This document shows positions 37,553 to 45,359 of a stretch of 64,000 nucleotides of DNA, piece after piece. Location of the stretch: NCBI RefSeq assembly GCF_029962605.1, contig NZ_CP124750.1, positions 2,418,001 through 2,482,000 on the forward strand, given 5' to 3'. The notes below the pieces were generated by a model, which saw only the letters and a list, made by a program, of their open reading frames with translations, did not search any database and was not told the origin of the DNA. Position numbers and translations under genes: made by a program. The number at the start of each line of letters is the position of its first letter. The first letter of the stretch is position 1. Source of the DNA: Serratia sarumanii (GTDB lineage: Bacteria; Pseudomonadota; Gammaproteobacteria; Enterobacterales; Enterobacteriaceae).

Positions 37553-38399
37553 ATGGCGTCAAATCATCAACATAAAGACTGGCTCGAACTGCGACGCGAT
37601 GAGGAAACCGGTATTGAGAGCGTCAATGCCCACTTTCAGGGACATGCCTACGATCCTCACGATCATGATGAAATGCTGGTGGGTGTCACGCAGCAGGGTT
37701 TACAGCGTTTCCATTGCCACCGCTCGCTGCATACCAGCCGGCCGGGGCGCGCCATGCTGATCGAGCTGGGCGCGGTGCACGATGGCCATGCGCCGCAGGC
37801 CGAGGGGTTTACATGCGATGCTCTATTTGCCCCAGCATTGGGTATCCGTCGCTATGCACCGCCGTGGAATGGGGGACGCCTCCGTGCTGGAAGGTGCCTT
37901 CCACAGCACGTTGACCGACGATCCAATGCTGGCGGCCGCGATACAGCAGGCCTTTTTCTCGTTGCATCATAGAGAGGGGCGACTGGCGCGCGATCAAAGC
38001 CTGGACCATCTGCTGACGCTTTTGGCACGGCATATTCGCGTTCGGCCAACTTCCCAAAGCGATGACGCTTTAATTGAGATGAATCGCTTGCGGGACTACT
38101 TGCACGAGCACATGGCGGATAATCCCAGCCTGGATGAACTTGCTCTTCAGTGCGGCCTGGATCGTTTCCGCCTGACTCGCCAGTTCACCCGGGCTTTCGG
38201 CCAGTCGCCGCACGCTTATTTAGTTCGGTTGAGGCTGCGGGCTGCACGCTTGCTGTTGGCGCAGGGGGAAGAACCGGCGCAGGTCGCCATGCAGGTGGGT
38301 TTTGCCGATCAGAGCCATTTGGGCCGCTGGTTCCAGCGCGCCTACCGATTATCGCCGGCGGCCTATCAACGCCAGTGCACAAACGTTCTATACCGTTGA
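37553..38399 (+). pseudogene. AraC-family regulator, frameshifted
   Basis: Two frames together encode one AraC regulator. The first (37553 on) starts MASNHQHKDWLELRRDEETG and gives the cupin sensor as far as HDGHAPQAEG. The second gives LHAMLYLPQHWVSVAMHRRG through to the C-terminal helix-turn-helix pair (LDELALQCGLDRFRLTRQFTRAF, VAMQVGFADQSHLGRWFQRAY). The join is at about 37804-37815; removing one G from the GGGG run at 37804-37807 restores a single frame reading EGLHAMLYLP. It may be an inactive allele or a sequencing error. It lies upstream of a DUF2000 gene, which AraC regulators of this type often accompany. Confidence 0.85.
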
Positions 38400-38451
38400 C
38401 TTGCCATCTCCGATGATGCGCGTTTAACAGCACAACGGAGTAGAGCGAAAT

Positions 38452-38859
38452 ATGTTTGATACCAAGATAGCATTTATCGTGCGTGACGATCTGCCAACCT
38501 GGCAGCGGCTGAACGTGGTGGCCTTTCTGGCGACGGGCATCGCCGCCGCGGCCCCGGAAATCATCGGCGAGCGTTACGTGGATGCGCAGGGCAGACGCTA
38601 CGGCGCCATTTCCGGGCAGCCGATGCTGATTTTCGCCGCGGATCTGCCGGGCCTGCAAAATGTGCATCGCAAAGGATTGGAGCGGGAATTAACGCTGATC
38701 CCCTATGTGCACGCCATGTTCGCGACCGGGCACGATGAAGCCAACCGCCAGGTTTTTCGCGCTGAAGACGCGGACAATCTGGATTTGGTCGGCCTGGCGC
38801 TGCGCGGGCCGAAGAAAGCGGTGGATAAGGCGATAAAAGGCCTGGCGCTCCACGGCTAG
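38452..38859 (+). CDS. DUF2000 family protein
   Basis: 135 residues: MFDTKIAFIVRDDLPTWQRL, NVVAFLATGIAAAAPEIIGE, YGAISGQPMLIFAAD and YVHAMFATGHDEANRQVF. DUF2000 proteins have a peptidyl-tRNA hydrolase-like fold and no proven function. Ribosome site GGAG lies 11 nt upstream. Follows the AraC pseudogene by 52 nt. Confidence 0.82.
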   Translation: MFDTKIAFIVRDDLPTWQRLNVVAFLATGIAAAAPEIIGERYVDAQGRRYGAISGQPMLIFAADLPGLQNVHRKGLERELTLIPYVHAMFATGHDEANRQVFRAEDADNLDLVGLALRGPKKAVDKAIKGLALHG

Positions 38860-39200
38860 GGCTGGAAAGTGCGCCGCCCGGCGGCGAAAGCAGGGGGCCC
38901 GTCCCATGCCGTCTGAATGGCGGCATGGGGGTTTTGGTGGCAACACTTGAATGAGGTTCGGGCATCATTAAATGATAAGAACCGCGGTTTTTTGCGCCGT
39001 CGGCGAGGCTCTTATATATTTAGTAGCATGCCTGAGGCAGGTTAGGCATGAAACGGCGGTCGGTCGGGCCGCTGCAAGTACGACAGTTAATCCGTTCGCC
39101 AAGAGGCTGCGAGCCTGTGCTTTCGGTAGGGACAGCCGCCAATCGTTTTTACGGCGACCGAAGGCGGAGCAGCTACTCACAGGTCACGAGGACACTTACC
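38860..39200 (+). other. 341-bp region with structured leader before the cupin gene
   Basis: After the DUF2000 terminator, 39000-39190 contains several nested hairpins: CATGCCT/AGGCATG (about 39028-39051), AGGCT-GCG-AGCCT (about 39103-39115), and a long CTTTCGGT/ACCGAAGG pairing (about 39119-39169). Together they suggest a structured 5' leader RNA on the short cupin gene. No riboswitch class that I know matches. Confidence 0.45.
38903..38935 (+). terminator. terminator after the DUF2000 gene
   Basis: CCCATGCCG and CGGCATGGG form a perfect 9-bp stem around 9 nt, followed by GGTTTTGG. Confidence 0.7.
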
Positions 39201-39518
39201 ATGCATAAGAGAACACTGGCGTCACTGCATTACGAAAACATGCCTTACGATGGGGTACACTTTCATATTTTGAAACGGGAAACGCCTGGCCATACGGCGT
39301 TGCTGAAGCTGGATGCGGGCAGCCGGCAACCGGCGCGTTTTCATCCGGGCTGGGTGAAACTGATGGTGCTGAGCGGTGAACTGAAGGTTGACGATCAGAC
39401 GTTGCAACCCCATGAGATGTTAATCATTCCTGCCAATACCGCCTATACGGTACAGGCCATTACGGAAGTGATTTGTCTGGCGATTTCCGAGCTGGACGGT
39501 GCCGAGCTGGCCCGTTGA
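39201..39518 (+). CDS. small cupin-fold protein
   Basis: 105 residues with one cupin barrel: YDGVHFHILKRETPGHTALL, SRQPARFHPGWVKLMVLSGELKVD and LQPHEMLIIPANTAYTVQAI. A His-rich metal set as in typical cupins is only partly present (HF, HPG). The start MHKRTLASLH at 39201 is chosen; frame is open upstream into the structured leader but without a ribosome site, whereas GAGGA lies 10 nt before 39201. No substrate can be named. Confidence 0.8.
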   Translation: MHKRTLASLHYENMPYDGVHFHILKRETPGHTALLKLDAGSRQPARFHPGWVKLMVLSGELKVDDQTLQPHEMLIIPANTAYTVQAITEVICLAISELDGAELAR

Positions 39519-39869
39519 TGAAATAACAACTCTGGATGGAGGAGAGCCTAGGCGCTCTCCCTATCCCTTCAGCATTAAGCCGCCCCCCCGGGCTGAGCTG
39601 CCTGCTGATTGATGCGTATACCTCCTGATTATGCCACCGCGCTTTCCCTATCCATCACTTTCGGCCACGTCGCCCCCGCAACGAGCCGCCATTGCGCAGC
39701 GCATGCGCAACGCCTGCGTTTTACGCAGAACGATGAAATTTTGGTGTAAATAGTGAGTTTCTTCGCATAAGGCCCCTGGTGTGGCTTGCGACAGCGTCAC
39801 TATATGGAGGATCATGCGACTCCTCTATCAAATAAAAGACATTCGCGTTATCAAAAGGGACAAACGGCC
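39519..39869. other. 351-bp gap with one hairpin
   Basis: Contains GGAGAGC-CTAGGC-GCTCTCC (39541-39560), a 7-bp hairpin and possible terminator of the cupin gene. Otherwise no gene or clear site is seen. Confidence 0.5.
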
Positions 39870-40661
39870 ATGGGATTCGAAGTCGACAATGCCGAAACGA
39901 AACGCATCGACCTCAGCAGCCACGAAAACTCCTCGTTCGAGGTGACGGGGCTGGTGAAACACTATCCGGCGGGCTTCGTCATTCCTTACCACTCGCATAG
40001 GCGCTGCCACTTGCTCTATTCGCAGCAGGGCGTTATGGCGGTCGAGGCGAGCAGCGGGCGCTGGATCGTTCCGCCCACCACCGCAGTTTGGTTGCGGCCG
40101 GGGGTAGAGCATCAGATCGTCATGCAGAGCAACATCTGCGTTTACGGGATTTTGGTCGATGAAATCACCGCCGCGCGTTTGCCGCTGCGCGATGGCGTCT
40201 TGCAGGTCTCACCGCTGTTGCGAGAACTGATCGCTCAGCTGGCGACGCTGGCGCCCGAAGGGGCGGAGACCCAACGCAATGCGCTGCTCAGAGCGTTGTT
40301 CCTTGAGGAGTTGAGCCTGCAGCCGCAGCTGGCGCTGCACCTGCCTTGGCCGGCAGAGGCGAGAATGGCCGAAATTTGCCGGCGGTTGGTCATCACGCCG
40401 GCCGACGATCGCGGCATTGAGGCCTGGGCCGATTCACTGTCGATCAGCGTAAAGACCTTTCAACGCCATTTCAGCCAACAAACCGGCATTACCTTCGGCC
40501 AGTGGAAACAGCGCCTGCGGCTGCTGTCGTCCATTCCGCTGCTGCTGGCCGGCCACTCGATCATCCACGCCGCCTTCGAAAGCGGTTACGAGAGCCACAG
40601 CGCCTATTCGGTGGCGTTCAAAAAACTGTTTGGCGTTTCGCCTTCGCGCTTTACGCTATAG
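39870..40661 (+). CDS. AraC-family regulator, NimR-like
   Basis: 263 residues. N-terminal cupin sensor: SFEVTGLVKHYPAGFVIPYHSHRRCHLLY, then WIVPPTTAVWLRPGVEHQI. C-terminal double helix-turn-helix: IEAWADSLSISVKTFQRHFSQQTGITFGQWKQ and IIHAAFESGYESHSAYSVAFKKLFGVSP. The architecture matches NimR, which controls an MFS exporter in E. coli, but no exporter gene is adjacent. The ATG at 39870 has AAGGG upstream; an ATG at 39804 is an alternative. Confidence 0.87.
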   Translation: MGFEVDNAETKRIDLSSHENSSFEVTGLVKHYPAGFVIPYHSHRRCHLLYSQQGVMAVEASSGRWIVPPTTAVWLRPGVEHQIVMQSNICVYGILVDEITAARLPLRDGVLQVSPLLRELIAQLATLAPEGAETQRNALLRALFLEELSLQPQLALHLPWPAEARMAEICRRLVITPADDRGIEAWADSLSISVKTFQRHFSQQTGITFGQWKQRLRLLSSIPLLLAGHSIIHAAFESGYESHSAYSVAFKKLFGVSPSRFTL

Positions 40662-40747
40662 CCTTATGGCATAGCGCGCTTCTCCTATAGATTGAAGCAA
40701 CCTAATGACGTATAAAGCAAAGCAGTCAACCTCCGAGGCCGCTTCCC

Positions 40748-42283
40748 GTGATAAAAATTGTCGTGTATCTGATTCTCGCCGTGACGATCGCCATTATTGC
40801 GGCAAGAGTCCTCTTTCGTTTGCCGGATATTTCCCAGCGTCTGCCGCAGGCGGCGTTGCCGGCGGATCCTGCCGCCCAGTTACCGGCGCGGGCCGCCGAA
40901 CTGATGGCGGCGCATCCTGGCCTGAGCGGCGTGGTGCCGCTGGCCAGCGGGCACGATGCGTTCGCCAGCCGCCTGGCGTTGGCGCGGATGGCGGAAAGGT
41001 CGATCGACGCCCAGTACTACATCTGGCATAACGACACCTCCGGGCAGATCCTGCTGAAAACCCTGTATGACGCCGCACAACGCGGCGTGCGCGTGCGGCT
41101 GCTGCTGGACGATAACGGCGTCGCCATGGACGAGACCCTGGCGGCGCTGAACGCCCAGGAAAACGTCGAGATCCGCCTGTTCAACCCATCAACCGTGCGC
41201 ACGCCGAAGTTGGCCGGCTACGCCTTTGACTTTATGCGCATGAATCGGCGCATGCATAACAAGTCTTACATCGTCGACGGCGCCGTGGCGATCATCGGCG
41301 GCCGCAACATTGGCGACGAGTATTTCCAGGTCGGCGACGAAAACTATTTCCTCGATCTCGACGTGCTGAGCGTCGGCAGCGTAGTGGCAGAAACGGCCGA
41401 GGTGTTCGATCGCTACTGGAACAGCGCGTCGGTGTTCGGCGTTGAGCAAATTATCCGGGGCAAAGGTAATCTTTCTGCCTTCCTGACGCAGGCCACCGCG
41501 ACCGAAAGCAGCGAACGGGCCCGCAAATTGGCGGTGCAGCTGGAAACCAGCGCGGTGCGCTTTCGCGATGGCGCCGTCCAGCCGGAATTCACCCAGGTAG
41601 AGCTGGTGGCCGACGATCCGGCGAAAGGGCTGGGCAAGGCGTCGCGCGATCGGTTGATGGTGACGCAGCTCGGCAAGATCATCGGCGGCGTCGGCCGGCA
41701 ACTGGATCTGGTTTCCGCCTATTTCGTGCCGGGGCGGGAAGGGGCGAGCTTCTTTGAATCGCTTGCCAAACAGGGGAAGTCCATACGCGTGCTGACCAAC
41801 GCGATGAACACCACCGACGTGCTGGTGGTGCATGCCGGCTACGCCAAATACCGGCGTGAGCTGCTGCAGGCGGGCGTCGAACTGTTCGAGCTGAAGCTGC
41901 GCGCCGGTCAACCGACCGGGCGCAAGGAACTCAAGCCGCTGGGGCTGTCCGGCGCGGCGCTGCACGCGAAAACCTTCGCCATCGATGATAAGCGGGTGTT
42001 TATCGGTTCGTTCAATTTCGATCCGCGCTCGGCGCACCTGAACTGCGAAATGGGCTTCTTGATCGACAGCCCGACGCTGGCGGCCGACACTCGCCAACTG
42101 TTTGATGGCCCGCTCGAGTACGCCGCCTACCGCCCGGTATTGACGCCCGAGGGCAAAATGGTGTGGAAAGAAGCCTTCGAAGACGGCCACACCGAGGTGC
42201 ATCAGCAAGAGCCCGGCGCCGGCTGGGTAAAACGCATTATTCTCACCGTGGCCGGCTGGCTGCCTATCGAGTGGATGCTGTAA
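40748..42283 (+). CDS. phospholipase D-family protein, ClsC-like cardiolipin synthase
   Basis: 511 residues with one N-terminal helix (IKIVVYLILAVTIAIIAARVLF) and two HKD motifs: MHNKSYIVDGAVAIIGGRN (first) and LHAKTFAIDDKRVFIGSFN (second), each followed by GGRNIGDEY or GSFNFDPRS. Architecture and size match ClsC (YmdC)-type cardiolipin synthases, acting at the inner membrane on phosphatidylglycerol/phosphatidylethanolamine. The start is GTG at 40748 with GAGG 9-10 nt upstream. The partner gene ymdB of E. coli clsC is not adjacent. Confidence 0.88.
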   Translation: MIKIVVYLILAVTIAIIAARVLFRLPDISQRLPQAALPADPAAQLPARAAELMAAHPGLSGVVPLASGHDAFASRLALARMAERSIDAQYYIWHNDTSGQILLKTLYDAAQRGVRVRLLLDDNGVAMDETLAALNAQENVEIRLFNPSTVRTPKLAGYAFDFMRMNRRMHNKSYIVDGAVAIIGGRNIGDEYFQVGDENYFLDLDVLSVGSVVAETAEVFDRYWNSASVFGVEQIIRGKGNLSAFLTQATATESSERARKLAVQLETSAVRFRDGAVQPEFTQVELVADDPAKGLGKASRDRLMVTQLGKIIGGVGRQLDLVSAYFVPGREGASFFESLAKQGKSIRVLTNAMNTTDVLVVHAGYAKYRRELLQAGVELFELKLRAGQPTGRKELKPLGLSGAALHAKTFAIDDKRVFIGSFNFDPRSAHLNCEMGFLIDSPTLAADTRQLFDGPLEYAAYRPVLTPEGKMVWKEAFEDGHTEVHQQEPGAGWVKRIILTVAGWLPIEWML

Positions 42284-42305
42284 CGGCGCGGCGGGAGGGA
42301 AAAGG

Positions 42306-42335
42306 AAGGTTCGCCGGTGTTGGCCGGCGAACCTT
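42306..42335. terminator. bidirectional hairpin between clsC-like and NmrA genes
   Basis: A perfect 12-bp stem (AAGGTTCGCCGG and its complement) around TGTTGG. On the minus strand CCTTTTCCC follows. Placed between convergent genes. Confidence 0.7.
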
Positions 42336-42342
42336 GCGAGGC

Positions 42343-43230
42343 TCAGTAGGCCAGCTTGTCACGGTGCTTGCGGATAAACGCCCTTAGCCGCATCGGCTCT
42401 CTGCCCGCGATCTGCGGGAAATTATCGAAAACCTCATCGACGCCTGGGATATCGCGAGCCGCCATGCGGCGAAAATTGTCGTAGACGCAGCTCATGTAGG
42501 CCATTTCGGCACCCGTCGCGCGCATCTCATCCAGAAAAACCTGCGGATCTTGTGATTCATAGCGGAACGGCTGCCCCAGCTCTTCCGTCATCATGGCAGC
42601 GATCTCGCCGTAGGATTTAACGTCATAGCCCATGCGGTAGGTTTGGCCGCCGTGCCGCTCGGGGTGTAGCAGCGCCAGCGCCGCCGCCTGCGCTACATCG
42701 TCGCCGTCCACCCAGCTGAACGGCGCATCGCCGGTATATTGCCGGATCACGCCGTTTTTCACCGCCGGTACGCCGTCGTAGTTGAGCAGGTTCTGCATAA
42801 AGCACTCCGGCCGCAGGTGGGTGAAAGAAAATCCCGACCACTCGATGTAACGCTCGATGAGCTGGTGCCAGGCCCAATGCGCGACGGTGGTGTCGTCACG
42901 GCCGCAGGCGCCGAGGTGCACGACATGCCGCACGCCGGCCTGGCGCGCGCGATCGAGAAACACCTTGCTTTGCCGCAGCATGTCCACCGTGTAGCCAGTG
43001 GCCAGAAATACGCGCTCGATGCCGGCCAGCGCCGGTGCCAGCGTCTCTTCCCGATCAAAATCGAGCTGGACGGTGCGGATACCCAGTTTTTCGAAGGGCG
43101 CCGCCTTGGCGGGAGAGCGCACGGCGGCAACCGGCTCGATCTCTGCCTGGGATTGTAAAAGACGCAGGGTCGCACCGCCTATCTGGCCGGTGGCGCCGGT
43201 GATCAGGATCTGGGGCTTCTTGTTCTTCAT
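42343..43230 (-). CDS. NmrA-like SDR (NAD(P)-binding) protein
   Basis: 295 residues of the atypical SDR/NmrA family, cofactor-binding GATGQIGG motif near residue 15 (KPQILITGATGQIGGATLRLL), then ERVFLATGYTVDML and FSFTHLRPECFMQNLLNYDG. These proteins reduce quinones or act as redox sensors; no catalytic YxxxK is evident in the usual place. It is divergent from a LysR gene 115 bp away, which probably controls it. Confidence 0.87.
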   Translation of the reverse strand: MKNKKPQILITGATGQIGGATLRLLQSQAEIEPVAAVRSPAKAAPFEKLGIRTVQLDFDREETLAPALAGIERVFLATGYTVDMLRQSKVFLDRARQAGVRHVVHLGACGRDDTTVAHWAWHQLIERYIEWSGFSFTHLRPECFMQNLLNYDGVPAVKNGVIRQYTGDAPFSWVDGDDVAQAAALALLHPERHGGQTYRMGYDVKSYGEIAAMMTEELGQPFRYESQDPQVFLDEMRATGAEMAYMSCVYDNFRRMAARDIPGVDEVFDNFPQIAGREPMRLRAFIRKHRDKLAY

Positions 43231-43345
43231 AACTTACCTCTTGCGGTTTTTAACGCTGTGAGGGAAAGTCTATAGGAATAAAAATCATGATTTGCGCTAT
43301 AAATTACCGAGTTGCGGGAACTAAATTCATCAATAAGGCAGGGGA

Positions 43346-44266
43346 ATGTTTTCTTCCGAACGTCTTAAAGGGATCGGTCTGTTTGTTTGCGTGGCCGATA
43401 TGGGCAGCTTTACGCTGGCGGCGGAACGCCTGAACCTGACCGCTTCTGCCGTCAGCAAAGGGATCGCCCGGCTGGAAAGCCGATTACAGACGAAGCTGTT
43501 CCAGCGCACCACGCGGCGGCTGGCGCTGACCGACGCCGGCACCCAATTTTATCGCACCTGTACCGGCGTGTTGGCCGAGCTGGAAGAGGCCGAACTGGCG
43601 ATGCAGGCGGAAAGCGCCGAGCCGCGCGGCAGGGTGCGCATCGATCTTCCCGCTTCCTTTGGCCGTTTGCATGCGCTGCCGGTGATCTTGCGATGTATTG
43701 AGGATCACCCGTTGCTGGTGCCGCATATCACGTTTACGGACCGCTTCGCCGATCCGGTCAGTGAAGGCATCGATATCCTGGTGCGTATCGGCGGTTCGGA
43801 TGTGTGGCCAAATACGCTGGGGCATCACTACCTTGGTAAGCAGCGGCATATCTTCTGCGCCGCGCCCGGCTACCTGAAGCGACAGGGTGAACCCACCACC
43901 GCCGCTGAATTGGCGCATCATCACTGCGTGCTGTATCAGGAAAACGACGGCATGCAGACGCCCTGGCATTTCTCCGGAAGCGGTGCCCAGCCGGTAGAGC
44001 GAAGAACGCTGACGCCGCGGGTGGCCATTGGCGATGCGGAGGGGCAACTGACGGCGGTGCTGGCGGGGCACGGCATCGCTCAGTTACCGACCTGGCTGGT
44101 CAAACGGCAGCTAGAGGAGGGGGCGTTGGCCGAGGTGTTGCCGCATCTGGCGACCGACGGCCTGCCGATCAACGTGGTCTGGCTGAAAAGCCGCCGGGCT
44201 CAGCCGAAGGTCAGCGCCTTGCTTCAGGCGCTGATCGCCGGTTTGACGCCGGAGGGACAGGCTTAA
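43346..44266 (+). CDS. LysR-family regulator
   Basis: 306 residues. Helix-turn-helix at about 1-60: LKGIGLFVCVADMGSFTLAAERLNLTASAVSKGIARLE, then LFQRTTRRLALTDAGTQFY. The remainder is a LysR effector domain (HPLLVPHITFTDRFADPVSEG). Divergent from the NmrA-like gene. Its stop codon overlaps the stop of the convergent HlyD-like gene (shared TTAA). Confidence 0.92.
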   Translation: MFSSERLKGIGLFVCVADMGSFTLAAERLNLTASAVSKGIARLESRLQTKLFQRTTRRLALTDAGTQFYRTCTGVLAELEEAELAMQAESAEPRGRVRIDLPASFGRLHALPVILRCIEDHPLLVPHITFTDRFADPVSEGIDILVRIGGSDVWPNTLGHHYLGKQRHIFCAAPGYLKRQGEPTTAAELAHHHCVLYQENDGMQTPWHFSGSGAQPVERRTLTPRVAIGDAEGQLTAVLAGHGIAQLPTWLVKRQLEEGALAEVLPHLATDGLPINVVWLKSRRAQPKVSALLQALIAGLTPEGQA

Positions 44267-45138
44267 TGAGTTTCGCTTAAACTGACCGTCGCCGTGCGGC
44301 CGGCGATCAGCTCGACGCCGTGGGGAATGGTGTCGATCGCGATGCGCACCGGGATGCGCTGCGCCAGACGGATCCAGCTGAATGTCGGGTTGACGTTGGC
44401 GAGCAGATTGCCGGCGGCGGTGGTGCGCTCGCTGTCGTTGATGCCGGCGGAAAGCCCGTCGACGTGGCCATACAGCGGCTGCCGTTCCCCCATGATGCGG
44501 ATCACCACCTTGTCACCGTTCTGGATGCGGCCCAGCTTGGTCTCTTCGAAGTATCCGGCGATGTAGAAACTGTTGGAATCCACCAACGCCATGATCGGCT
44601 GACCGGCGGTCGCGTAAGCGCCGGGGCGCAGGGAGAAGTTGGTGATCACGCCATCCACCGGCGCATAGAGATCGGCGCGCTGCAGGTTGATGCGCGCCAG
44701 CGCCCGATCCGCCAGGGCCTGATCCAGATTGGCCTTTGCCAGCGATTGGGCATCGCGGCGATTGTCGCGTTCCTGCTGTGAAATAGCCGACTGCAGCGCC
44801 TGATAGCGCCGGTTTTCGCGCTGGGATGACGCCAACTGGACGTTGGCGCGTTCAACGGCGGCCTCGGCCTGATCCAGCGCATTGCGCAGCCGTACTTTGT
44901 CCAGGCTGAGCAGCAGCTGCCCTTTATGCACCAGCTGGTTGTCGTGAATGTGCACGGCGTCCACCTTGCCGGAAACATCCGTGGCCAGCGGCACCACGTC
45001 GGCGCGGATCTTGCCGTCGCGCGTTTGCGGGGCATAGGTGTAATAGAGATAAAGCTGCCACAGCACGCCTGCCGCGATCAAAACGGCAATCAGGGTCAGC
45101 GCGGGGCGCAGCAGAACAAGGGTACGTTCACGAAACAT
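44263..45138 (-). CDS. AaeA/EmrA-like membrane fusion protein
   Basis: 291 residues: N-terminal helix (LVLLRPALTLIAVLIAAGVLWQLYLYY), lipoyl/barrel-hybrid half (RADVVPLATDVSGKVDAVHIHDNQLVHKGQLLLSLD), coiled-coil hairpin and the matching second half (RADLYAPVDGVITNFSLRPGAYA). It would link the FUSC pump to the outer membrane for export of aromatic acids or drugs, as AaeA does. It lies 7 nt downstream of the DUF1656 gene in the same operon. Confidence 0.9.
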   Translation of the reverse strand: MFRERTLVLLRPALTLIAVLIAAGVLWQLYLYYTYAPQTRDGKIRADVVPLATDVSGKVDAVHIHDNQLVHKGQLLLSLDKVRLRNALDQAEAAVERANVQLASSQRENRRYQALQSAISQQERDNRRDAQSLAKANLDQALADRALARINLQRADLYAPVDGVITNFSLRPGAYATAGQPIMALVDSNSFYIAGYFEETKLGRIQNGDKVVIRIMGERQPLYGHVDGLSAGINDSERTTAAGNLLANVNPTFSWIRLAQRIPVRIAIDTIPHGVELIAGRTATVSLSETH

Positions 45139-45145
45139 GGGGTCC

Positions 45146-45358
45146 TCAGGGGGTGGTAAGCCATTTCAGGCCGTGGAAAAACAGCCCGGCCAGAATAAGA
45201 AACAGGGCGGTGTCGAACAGCGGGCGCTGCGCGACCCAGCGATAGACGCCTACCGCGTTGAGCGTCCAGGAAAGCGCCATGCGCGAGAAGAACGCGCACA
45301 CCAGGCACAGCAGCAAGGGCGAGATGAACACGCCGTCAATGTTGATTTCACCGATCAT
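45146..45358 (-). CDS. AaeX-like DUF1656 membrane protein
   Basis: 70-residue protein with two hydrophobic segments (VFISPLLLCLVCAFFSRM and TALFLILAGLFFHGLKWL). DUF1656 small proteins regularly lie between the FUSC pump and the fusion protein genes; the function is unclear. Separated by 1 nt from the FUSC gene. Confidence 0.85.
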   Translation of the reverse strand: MIGEINIDGVFISPLLLCLVCAFFSRMALSWTLNAVGVYRWVAQRPLFDTALFLILAGLFFHGLKWLTTP

Positions 45359-45359
45359 G

